A stretch of 5,788 bases of DNA from a bacterium. Lineage in GTDB: Bacteria; UBP14; UBA6098; B30-G16. The position numbers and the translations under genes were made by a program. Positions 1 to 5,788 of the stretch are shown in pieces (position 1 is the stretch's first letter; each line of letters begins with the position of its first letter). The notes beneath the pieces were generated by a model. It made no database searches. It was given only the letters and a program-made list of their open reading frames with translations, and was not told the origin of the DNA. The stretch covers positions 1 through 5,788 of the forward strand of contig JAMOPH010000346.1 in the NCBI GenBank assembly GCA_027064665.1. The letters run 5' to 3'.

Positions 1-32
1 GTTAACTTGAACATTTCAAATCAATAAGTTTG

Positions 33-97
33 AGTCGCCGGGGCAAGGGATTTTTGTTTACTCAAGTTTAAAAATTTTGTATTTTTGACCGGCGACT
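33..97. repeat. 9-bp inverted repeat flanking the glycosyltransferase stop codon
   Basis: AGTCGCCGG (33-41) and CCGGCGACT (89-97) are perfect reverse complements separated by 47 bases. The right arm lies in the last codons of the glycosyltransferase gene, and the left arm lies in the downstream flank. The GC-rich arms stand out in AT-rich DNA. The long loop and the absence of a following U-tract argue against a simple intrinsic terminator; it may be an mRNA 3' structure or chance. The remaining flank (1-57) shows no gene. Confidence 0.4.
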
Positions 98-1809
98 TTG
101 GCTTTGAGCATCACCTTCAATGGAGGCAGTTCCCGGGCTGTAATGTATTCGTTGCCCGTTTCGAACAATGGTTTTTGTTTAAAGAGTTTTTTGTAGAATT
201 TCACATAGTTTGGGTAATAGTCTGGTGCGGCAAGGTGGCGAAGATAGTATAATGACTGAGCCAGAAAGTAGTTTGCACCATAGTTTTTTATAAGTTCTTC
301 CACATTTGCCGCGGGACTTTGATTGGGAGTGGTTTTTATCTTTAAAATGTGCTTTGCTTTGTTTTTTATTCGTGTGAATAGAGTATATTGTCGTTTTCGA
401 GTGTGGTAGGGCGAGATAAACAGCATATCTCTTTGCGGGTTTTGACACGAGAAGCGGAGTAAACTTTTATATTTAAGTGTATCTACTTCTGCAGCGGTTC
501 GGCTGTTGCGCAGTCGCTGGAGTAGATATTCTTTTGTGGGGGCAAAAGGACTTTTTGGGGAGATTGTGGCAATTTTTTCGTCCGGTGGAATGTGTTCGGT
601 TATCCATTTTTTTACTATCTCCTCTGACGAAGGCAGGGAGATATATCTCAAAATAGCATAATCCCATATTACTAATTGTGCCACGCTCGCTATAACTAGA
701 ACTACGGATAAAAATTTTGCCTTGTTCCAAAGGTAATTCAGTCCGCAGGCGGCTAAAATTGCCATCGGAGGGGTTACCACATAGAAATATCTCGCAAATG
801 ATGTCTTCCAAAAGGCGGTAAGTATGTAAAATAATAGAGGAAACGCTGCTATCGGAGTTATCTTAGGATGTGGTTTTGTGAGGTGATATACTATAACACC
901 TATCGCGATTAATAACCCGACTAAACTGATGGAATAGGCAATATGCGTTAATCCTGTCCAGTATGCAGGAGGTGAATGCTCAAATCCCAGATGTCCACCC
1001 ACTGCGTGGAGTATATTGTGTCCGAAAAATTTTATAAATAACTTTGGATGAACCAGAATATAAGGTGAAGATAACAAAAAAGAACCTAATAATACTACAA
1101 TAGAAACCCAAAAATTTCGTGATTTTAGCGTTTTTATTAAACTCTTTTGCTTGATTAACATTGCTACCCATAAAGAAATTATAACCGCACCGCCATAGTA
1201 TTTCGTTCCCAATGCAAATCCAGCGAAAACTGAGGACAAAATTGCGTCCTTGAATTTGTTGCTATTTATGAATTTTGTTGTGAATAAAAGAGATAATGTG
1301 GTGAACAATCCCATTAGTCCATCTCCACCATACCGCCGCGTCTCCACAATTGCTAACGGAGAAAGCGCAACCAATAGCGCGGATATCAAACCCACTTTTT
1401 CACTTACTTTTTCACCTATCCTGTAAGTTAAATACACAGTTAAAACGCCCACTAATGCTAAAAAAATCCTTGCCGACAGAACAACGATTGTGTAGTCAGC
1501 GAAATAGGATGACCACAAAAAATCCCAATCTACATTCGCCCCAGCAAGATTTAATATAATCCAATCTACAAACCCAATTAAGGTTCCAACATAGAATATA
1601 AGTGATGAGTAGCCAAAAGTATACGGATTCAATGACTTTGTTAGCCCTATGTAGGCGCTATAACTTAGAATTACATCTTCATCCGCCCAATATTCAGCAG
1701 GTAAACCCCAATCAATCCGGTAAATCCTTACTAAAAACCCAATAAGTAGTATTGCCCAGATAATAAATTTCCGCTTTGACTCCAGACTGTCCAATTTCTC
1801 ACTGCTCAT
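58..1809 (-). CDS. GT-C fold membrane glycosyltransferase, GT39/PMT_2 (ArnT-like) family
   Basis: Complete 583-residue polytopic membrane protein, ending in TAA. It probably transfers a sugar from a polyprenyl-phosphate donor to a lipid or protein on the outer face of the cytoplasmic membrane; donor and acceptor cannot be read from sequence. A short cytoplasmic amino terminus is followed by a first membrane helix (about 14-30). The first external loop then carries the acidic motif WADED (41-45), at the place where GT-C enzymes keep their catalytic Asp/Glu pair. About ten further hydrophobic segments follow up to residue 388. Other family-like landmarks are RRYGGD (158-163), GFALGTK (197-203) and RYFYVVTPP (340-348). 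Residues 390-583 form a soluble, probably extracytoplasmic domain opening with a family-typical WITEHIPP stretch (402-409). The ATG at 1809 has no Shine-Dalgarno but lies three bases after a predicted transcription start. The gene is markedly AT-rich compared with its neighbours, suggesting transfer. Family assignment is fairly sure; exact substrate is unknown. Confidence 0.88.
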   Translation of the reverse strand: MSSEKLDSLESKRKFIIWAILLIGFLVRIYRIDWGLPAEYWADEDVILSYSAYIGLTKSLNPYTFGYSSLIFYVGTLIGFVDWIILNLAGANVDWDFLWSSYFADYTIVVLSARIFLALVGVLTVYLTYRIGEKVSEKVGLISALLVALSPLAIVETRRYGGDGLMGLFTTLSLLFTTKFINSNKFKDAILSSVFAGFALGTKYYGGAVIISLWVAMLIKQKSLIKTLKSRNFWVSIVVLLGSFLLSSPYILVHPKLFIKFFGHNILHAVGGHLGFEHSPPAYWTGLTHIAYSISLVGLLIAIGVIVYHLTKPHPKITPIAAFPLLFYILTAFWKTSFARYFYVVTPPMAILAACGLNYLWNKAKFLSVVLVIASVAQLVIWDYAILRYISLPSSEEIVKKWITEHIPPDEKIATISPKSPFAPTKEYLLQRLRNSRTAAEVDTLKYKSLLRFSCQNPQRDMLFISPYHTRKRQYTLFTRIKNKAKHILKIKTTPNQSPAANVEELIKNYGANYFLAQSLYYLRHLAAPDYYPNYVKFYKKLFKQKPLFETGNEYITARELPPLKVMLKAKVAGQKYKIFKLE

Positions 1810-1818
1810 AGTGTTATC

Positions 1819-1846
1819 ATTAAAACCAAAAAAGGGAGGCTGTCAA
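1819..1846 (-). promoter_or_regulatory. Predicted sigma-70-type promoter of the glycosyltransferase gene
   Basis: Reading the minus strand, a perfect -35 hexamer TTGACA (1846-1841) is followed after 16 bases by TTTAAT (1824-1819), five of six matches to the -10 consensus. The expected start is the A at 1812, giving a three-base leader before the ATG at 1809. The -35 box lies in the loop and first loop-proximal base pair of the ppdK terminator hairpin, and the spacer is the hairpin's second arm plus its U-tract. This would let the glycosyltransferase gene be transcribed independently although ppdK transcripts end just upstream. It is a sequence-only prediction; the close match and spacing make chance less likely, but AT-rich DNA produces such matches. 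Confidence 0.62.
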
Positions 1847-1862
1847 GTAAAAGCCTCCCTTT
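1828..1862 (-). terminator. Intrinsic (rho-independent) terminator of ppdK
   Basis: The arms at 1831-1841 and 1852-1862 are perfect 11-bp inverted repeats around a 10-base loop, with a GC-rich core (GGGAGGCT). Read on the minus strand, the second arm runs directly into six T residues (1833-1828), then GG and TTTT. This is the classic hairpin plus U-tract, beginning 24 bases after the ppdK stop codon. In the plus direction the hairpin has only three Ts, so it looks one-directional. Confidence 0.9.
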
Positions 1863-1886
1863 GTGTGCAATTATATTTTGCGGCGC

Positions 1887-4688
1887 TCAAAACAGTTCGC
1901 CCTCTTTGATCTCCTGACCGGGCTCGCCGTAAAGAAGCGCCGCGTGAGCCGCCGCCAGCCGCGCAATCGGCACACGATACGGCGAACAACTAACATAGTC
2001 CAGTCCAATCCTGTGGCAGAACATCACCGAGGACGGCTCTCCGCCGTGCTCGCCGCAGATTCCCAACTTCAGGTTGGGGTTGGTCTTGCGCCCGTATTTG
2101 ACCGCGATCTTCATCAGCCTGCCGATACCTTCCTGGTCCAGCACCTGGAACGGATCGTGCTCGTAGATTCCCATCTCAACATAGTCGGGCAAAAATTTCC
2201 CGGCATCATCCCGGGAGAACCCGGCGCCCATCTGTGTCAGGTCGTTGGTGCCAAAGGAGAAGAAATCGGCATATTGTGCCACCTGGTCGGCAGTTATCGC
2301 CGCCCGCGGAACCTCAATCATCGTGCCAATTTTGTAGTCCACAGTCTCGCCGGTCTCCTCAAACACCTGCTTGATGACCTTTTCGGCGCGCTCGCGAGCA
2401 ATCTGCAGTTCCTTCCAGTGCCCAACCAGCGGAATCATAATTTCGGGATGGACCTCAATCCCCTCGCGCTTGACCTGAATTGCCGCCTCAATTATCGCCC
2501 GCACCTGCATATCCGAGACCTCGGGGTATGTCAGCCCAAGACGGCATCCGCGGTGTCCCAGCATCGGGTTGAACTCCTTGAGCGATTCCACAGTCTGCCT
2601 GATTTTTTCCACCGGCACGCCCATCGCCTCAGCCATTTCTTTCTGTCCCTTTTCGTCCTGCGGCAGGAACTCGTGGAGCGGCGGGTCCAAAAGTCTGATA
2701 GTTGCCGGGCGCCCCTTCAGTTCGCGGAATATCCCGACAAAGTCCTCTCTCTGCAGGGGCAGAAGTTCCTCAAGGGCTTTGTTATACTGCGCCAGCGGTT
2801 CGCGGAGTTCCGCCTCAATTTTCGCTCTCTCCTCGGGGTCGTCGGTGTTCTCAAGGCGCTTGCGCAAATTTTTAACATCCTCGGCGACCAGAATCAGCCT
2901 GCGGAAGGAGATAATTCTGTCGCCCTCAAAGAACATATGCTCGGTGCGGCAAAGTCCGATTCCCTCGGCGCCGAACCTGACCGCAACGGCGGTGTCCCGC
3001 GGGGTGTCGGCGTTGGTGCGCACTCCAATCTTGCGGAATTTGTCCGCCCATTCCATTATCGTGCCGAAATCGCCCACCAACTGGGGTTCCACCGTGGGAA
3101 TCTGCCCGACATACACATTTCCGGTGGCGCCGTTGATTGAAATCCAGTCGCCCTGTTTGACCACCGTGTTGCCCACGCGGAATTCCTTTTTCTCGTAGTC
3201 CACCACGATATCGCCGGCGCCGGCAACACACGGAATTCCCATCCCGCGGGCGACAACCGCCGCGTGTGAGGTCATCCCGCCGCGGGCGGTCAAAATCCCC
3301 TGCGATACCGCCATCCCGCCGATGTCCTCCGGTGAGGTCTCAATTCTGACAAGAATCACTTTCTCGCCCTTTTCCGCCCATTCCTCGGCGGTGTCGGCAT
3401 CAAACACGACCTTACCGGTTGCCGCGCCGGGCGATGCCGGAAGTCCCTTGGCGATAACCTCAAATTTCTTCTCCTCCTCCGGGTCAAAGGTGGGATGGAG
3501 AAGTTGGTCAAGTTGTTTGGGCTCAATCCGCAGAACCGCGGTCTTTTCGTCAATCAAACCCTCCTTGACCATATCCACCGCAATTTTGACCGCCGCCTGG
3601 GCGGTGCGCTTTCCGGTTCTGGTCTGAAGCATCCACAACTTGCGTTTCTCAATCGTGAACTCAAAGTCCTGCATATCCCTGTAGTGATGCTCCAGGATAT
3701 CCTTTATCTTGAGAAGTTCGTCGTAGATTTCGGGCATCTCGTTTTTGAGTTCGTCAATGGGTTTTGGGGTTCTGATTCCGGCGACCACATCCTCGCCCTG
3801 TGCGTTGAGAAGATATTCGCCGTAGAGTTTGTTCTCGCCGGTGGACGGGTTCCTTGTGAATCCCACGCCGGTGCCGGAGTCATCGCCCATATTCCCGAAC
3901 ACCATAGACTGAACATTGACCGCGGTTCCCAGAAGTCCTTTGATATCGTTTATCTCGCGGTATTTGATTGCGCGGGGGTTGTTCCACGAGCCGAAAACCG
4001 CGCCGATTGCCATCCACAACTGCTCGTAGGCGTCCTGTGGGAACTGTTTGCCGTGCTTTTCGTAGATTTCCTTGTAGCGCTTGACCAGTTCCTGCAGATG
4101 CTCCACATCAAGGGCGGTGTCGGGAACGACCTTGTTGAGTTGCTCCTGTTTGAGGTTCTCCACGCCCTCAATTCCCTGCTTTTTGCCGAACTCCCGCTTG
4201 ACTTCCTCAAGGGCGTGCTCAAACTCCTCGTGGGGAATTCCCAGCACCACATCGCCGAACATCTGGATAAATCTGCGGTAGGCGTCCCAGGCAAAGCGGG
4301 GATTTTGGGTCTCCTCGGCAAGCCCAAGCACGGTCTCGTTGTTGAGTCCGAGGTTGAGAACTGTGTCCATCATCCCGGGCATAGAGATAGCCGCGCCCGA
4401 ACGCACCGACACCAAAAGCGGCTTTTTGGGGTCGCCCAACTTGCGCCCGCGGATTTTCTCCAAAAGTTCCAGCGCCTCTTTTACTTGCTCCTCAAGTTCG
4501 GGCGGATATGTGCGGTCGTGCTTGTAGTAGTAATCGCACACCTCTGCAGAGATTGTGAACCCCGGCGGCACCGGGAGTCCGATTTTGCTCATCTCGGCAA
4601 GATTGGCGCCCTTACCACCGAGGATTTCTTTCATCTCCGCCGAACCATCTGTCCTCTCCTTGGAGAAGAAGTATACATACTTCGCCAT
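1887..4688 (-). CDS. ppdK: Pyruvate, phosphate dikinase
   Basis: Complete 933-residue cytosolic enzyme interconverting pyruvate, ATP and Pi with phosphoenolpyruvate, AMP and PPi; it can serve glycolysis with PPi or gluconeogenesis. The amino-terminal nucleotide-binding domain shows GGKGANLAEM (24-33), VSVRSG (93-98), a Gly-rich GDDSGTGVGFTRNPSTG (268-284) and LQTRTGKRT (354-362). The central swivelling domain carries GGMTSHAAVVARG (470-482), with catalytic His475 and Thr473, the site equivalent to the one phosphorylated by the plant regulatory protein. The carboxy-terminal PEP/pyruvate barrel has RLLDPPLHEF (665-674), GHRGCRLG (711-718), GTNDLTQ (813-819) and GICGEHGG (876-883), with catalytic Cys878. 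All key residues are present. The classic clostridial enzyme is about 874 residues; the excess comes from insertions near 170-190 and 603-632 and a short acidic tail. I chose the ATG at 4688 because a perfect Shine-Dalgarno precedes it; an in-frame ATG at 4748 would add 20 unconserved residues. It ends at a TGA followed by a strong terminator. Confidence 0.98.
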   Translation of the reverse strand: MAKYVYFFSKERTDGSAEMKEILGGKGANLAEMSKIGLPVPPGFTISAEVCDYYYKHDRTYPPELEEQVKEALELLEKIRGRKLGDPKKPLLVSVRSGAAISMPGMMDTVLNLGLNNETVLGLAEETQNPRFAWDAYRRFIQMFGDVVLGIPHEEFEHALEEVKREFGKKQGIEGVENLKQEQLNKVVPDTALDVEHLQELVKRYKEIYEKHGKQFPQDAYEQLWMAIGAVFGSWNNPRAIKYREINDIKGLLGTAVNVQSMVFGNMGDDSGTGVGFTRNPSTGENKLYGEYLLNAQGEDVVAGIRTPKPIDELKNEMPEIYDELLKIKDILEHHYRDMQDFEFTIEKRKLWMLQTRTGKRTAQAAVKIAVDMVKEGLIDEKTAVLRIEPKQLDQLLHPTFDPEEEKKFEVIAKGLPASPGAATGKVVFDADTAEEWAEKGEKVILVRIETSPEDIGGMAVSQGILTARGGMTSHAAVVARGMGIPCVAGAGDIVVDYEKKEFRVGNTVVKQGDWISINGATGNVYVGQIPTVEPQLVGDFGTIMEWADKFRKIGVRTNADTPRDTAVAVRFGAEGIGLCRTEHMFFEGDRIISFRRLILVAEDVKNLRKRLENTDDPEERAKIEAELREPLAQYNKALEELLPLQREDFVGIFRELKGRPATIRLLDPPLHEFLPQDEKGQKEMAEAMGVPVEKIRQTVESLKEFNPMLGHRGCRLGLTYPEVSDMQVRAIIEAAIQVKREGIEVHPEIMIPLVGHWKELQIARERAEKVIKQVFEETGETVDYKIGTMIEVPRAAITADQVAQYADFFSFGTNDLTQMGAGFSRDDAGKFLPDYVEMGIYEHDPFQVLDQEGIGRLMKIAVKYGRKTNPNLKLGICGEHGGEPSSVMFCHRIGLDYVSCSPYRVPIARLAAAHAALLYGEPGQEIKEGELF

Positions 4689-4693
4689 AGCGC

Positions 4694-4700
4694 CCTCCTT
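4694..4700 (-). promoter_or_regulatory. Ribosome binding site of ppdK
   Basis: The minus strand reads AAGGAGG, an exact anti-16S match, five bases before the ATG at 4688. It fixes the start and excludes the longer in-frame ATG at 4748. It also shows that this genome uses strong Shine-Dalgarno sites, which makes their absence before the glycosyltransferase and comEC starts noticeable. Confidence 0.93.
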
Positions 4701-4755
4701 GGTTTTGATATAACTTTGCAAAAAATAGTCAGAGCACATAAATTGCAAGGATTAT

Positions 4756-4785
4756 TTGCATTTTTTCAAAGGAGAAAACTTTAAT
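4756..4785 (+). promoter_or_regulatory. Weak candidate promoter for comEC
   Basis: TTTAAT (4780-4785) matches five of six bases of the -10 consensus and is the same word as the predicted glycosyltransferase -10. The -35 would be TTGCAT (4756-4761) with an 18-base spacer, which matches only the TTG half. Transcription would start near 4792, leaving a leader of about 18 bases. One ATTTGCATT copy overlaps the -35 and the other covers the start point. The weak -35 keeps confidence low. Confidence 0.3.
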
Positions 4786-4809
4786 TTGCATTGCCTTGAC
4801 GCAGAAGTT

Positions 4810-5788
4810 ATGATTTCCAAGCCGCCGAAAATCTATGCGCCGGCGCTGTATGTCGCCATAGCGTTCGCCCTGGGAATAGCGATTACGCGGCGGTTCCCCG
4901 CTGATGCGCTCTATGTCTGGATTTCGCTTGCCGGAGCGGTTCTGCTGGCATTGTTATCCTTCGGCACCGCCGGCAGATGGCGGACTTTCGCCGTGTTGTC
5001 CGCATTTTTCCTGTTGGGTGCCGCAAGAATGGAGATGCACCGCATCCCGCCAAAAAATTTCTGGGGGAATTACTCCTACATTCGCGCCGTCAGGGTGGTG
5101 GTCAGGGATTTTCCCCGTCGGCGCAGTGGCAGATGGGACGCCGTCGCCGAGGTTGTCGCCGCCGACACCGGCGCAGGGTTCGTCAAATCGTGCGGGAAAG
5201 TCAAACTGCACTTTTACTCCCCGGAAAAACCCCTGTCGTATGGGCAGTTGTGGGAAATAAAAAGCACTCCTGCGCCGCTGGACGATGAGGACACGCCGTA
5301 TATTCGGTATCTGCGCCTCCGTGGGATAACTGGTGAGTTGTGGGCGCGCGAGGATGAGGGCTTTCTCCTTGACGAAGACCGGGGAAATCCATTTTTGCGT
5401 GGGGTTGTCGTGCCTATCAGGGAGAAAATCTCTGCGGCGGCGAAAAGTTCTCTCCCTCAAGAGCCGGCGGCACTGCTTGAGGGAATGCTTTTGGGCGGCG
5501 GGAGAGACCTCTCCCCGGAAACCCGCGAGTTCTTCAGAAACGCCGGCACAATTCACATTCTCGCCGTGTCGGGACTGCACATAGGGATTGTATCTATGGC
5601 GCTGGGATATCTTCTGCGGCGGAAATTTAAGTTTTCCCCGGCGGCAAGTTTTCTGATAACCGCGGCGGCGCTGGGGCTGTATTGTCTTCTGGCGCAGTTG
5701 AGACCCTCGGTGGTGAGAGCGTCGCTGATGATGGCATTCCTGTTGGGGGCGCCGATTGTGCGCAGGAAGTCAAATCCCATCAACTCGC
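4810..5788 (+). CDS. comEC: ComEC/Rec2-family DNA-uptake channel protein, amino-terminal part (runs off the window)
   Basis: The frame is open from the ATG at 4810 to the window edge (326 codons), so the gene is cut by the window, not visibly broken. ComEC forms the inner-membrane channel for single-stranded DNA in natural transformation. Three hydrophobic segments (about 9-26, 33-51, 58-72) come first, followed by a soluble DUF4131-like region (about 80-200). The Competence domain then begins: GMLLGGGRDLSPETREFF (225-242), the family hallmark GTIHILAVSGLHIG (246-259), more membrane helices, and QLRPSVVRASLMM (296-308). The remaining channel helices and the metallo-beta-lactamase-like domain found in many homologues would lie beyond the edge. 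There is no good Shine-Dalgarno before ATG 4810. An AAAGGAG at 4768-4774 sits 11 bases before an in-frame TTG at 4786, which would add eight residues, so the start is uncertain. It is divergent from ppdK and shares its high GC. Whether the cell is transformable cannot be judged from this gene alone. Confidence 0.93.
   Translation, partial: MISKPPKIYAPALYVAIAFALGIAITRRFPADALYVWISLAGAVLLALLSFGTAGRWRTFAVLSAFFLLGAARMEMHRIPPKNFWGNYSYIRAVRVVVRDFPRRRSGRWDAVAEVVAADTGAGFVKSCGKVKLHFYSPEKPLSYGQLWEIKSTPAPLDDEDTPYIRYLRLRGITGELWAREDEGFLLDEDRGNPFLRGVVVPIREKISAAAKSSLPQEPAALLEGMLLGGGRDLSPETREFFRNAGTIHILAVSGLHIGIVSMALGYLLRRKFKFSPAASFLITAAALGLYCLLAQLRPSVVRASLMMAFLLGAPIVRRKSNPINS

Larger units (their letters stand above)
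4689..4809. promoter_or_regulatory. Divergent AT-rich intergenic region between ppdK and comEC
   Basis: This 121-bp gap must contain the start signals of both ppdK (leftward) and comEC (rightward), unless ppdK is transcribed from inside comEC. It is far more AT-rich than the genes on either side. It contains TTTGCA three times (4715-4720, 4755-4760, 4785-4790) and ATTGCA once (4742-4747). Two copies are the identical nonamer ATTTGCATT (4754-4762 and 4784-4792), exactly 30 bases apart. No convincing ppdK promoter stands out: the candidate -10 words on the minus strand (for example TATATC at 4712-4707) lack a good -35 partner. Confidence 0.6.

Noticed and set aside
1..19. GTTAAC palindrome and TTGAA-CAT-TTCAA dyad at the left edge
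   Set aside because: Too short to mean anything in AT-rich DNA, and the context to the left is missing.
1806..1820. Four-codon minus-strand mini-ORF (ATG at 1820) whose TGA overlaps the glycosyltransferase ATG
   Set aside because: It lacks a ribosome site and would be upstream of the predicted transcript start at 1812. A match this short is expected by chance.
1863..3140. Long plus-strand open frame (425 codons) opposite ppdK
   Set aside because: The minus strand encodes an unmistakable PPDK with all catalytic residues. High third-position GC removes stops from the opposite strand. The antisense product resembles no family and has low-complexity His/Arg/Leu content.
4689..4748. Twenty-residue amino-terminal extension of PPDK from the ATG at 4748
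   Set aside because: The leader has no similarity to PPDK amino termini, while the ATG at 4688 gives the family-typical MAKYVY start behind a perfect Shine-Dalgarno.
3495..4784. Second long plus-strand open frame (429 codons) opposite the ppdK 5' half
   Set aside because: It is in the same antisense shadow, runs through the ppdK ribosome site and start region, and shows no recognisable domain or ribosome site of its own.
4786..4814. Promoter-like pair TTGCAT, 17 bases, TATGAT at the comEC start
   Set aside because: Transcription would begin near 4821, inside the coding region, with no suitable start codon close downstream; the -10 match is made by the start codon itself.
4954..5580. Minus-strand open frame of 208 codons opposite comEC
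   Set aside because: The plus-strand frame contains the ComEC hallmark motifs. The antisense product is compositionally biased and unrecognisable.

Overview
The window is bacterial chromosome with three protein-coding genes and two short regulatory intergenic regions. Nothing in it (rRNA, plasmid or phage genes) allows a firm taxonomic call. A ppdK-type pyruvate phosphate dikinase, a full ComEC amino-terminal region and a GT-C glycosyltransferase suit a free-living, probably anaerobic or fermentative bacterium. An uncultivated lineage is possible, but that is a guess.

Layout: positions 1-57 are the short downstream flank of the first gene. A minus-strand gene (1809 to 58) encodes a 583-residue polytopic membrane glycosyltransferase of the GT39/PMT_2 (ArnT-like) kind. 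A 77-bp gap (1810-1886) holds a strong intrinsic terminator for the next gene upstream. A near-consensus promoter for the glycosyltransferase gene appears to be built into that same terminator. The minus-strand ppdK gene (4688 to 1887) encodes a complete 933-residue pyruvate phosphate dikinase, starting at an ATG behind a textbook Shine-Dalgarno. A 121-bp AT-rich divergent intergenic region (4689-4809) contains repeated TTTGCA-type words. From 4810 to the right edge, the plus strand carries the first 326 codons of a ComEC/Rec2 DNA-uptake channel gene.

The genes do not look like one functional pathway: central metabolism (ppdK), cell-surface or lipid-linked glycosylation, and DNA uptake. Base composition divides them sharply. 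ppdK and comEC are GC-rich (sampled lines about 60-70%), while the glycosyltransferase gene is AT-rich (sampled lines about 25-47%). The other membrane-protein gene, comEC, is GC-rich too, so hydrophobicity alone does not explain this, and the glycosyltransferase gene may have been acquired horizontally. I see no convincing novel multi-gene system, mobile element, CRISPR array or RNA gene. The most interesting signal is the overlapping terminator and promoter between ppdK and the glycosyltransferase gene, which predicts an essentially leaderless glycosyltransferase mRNA.
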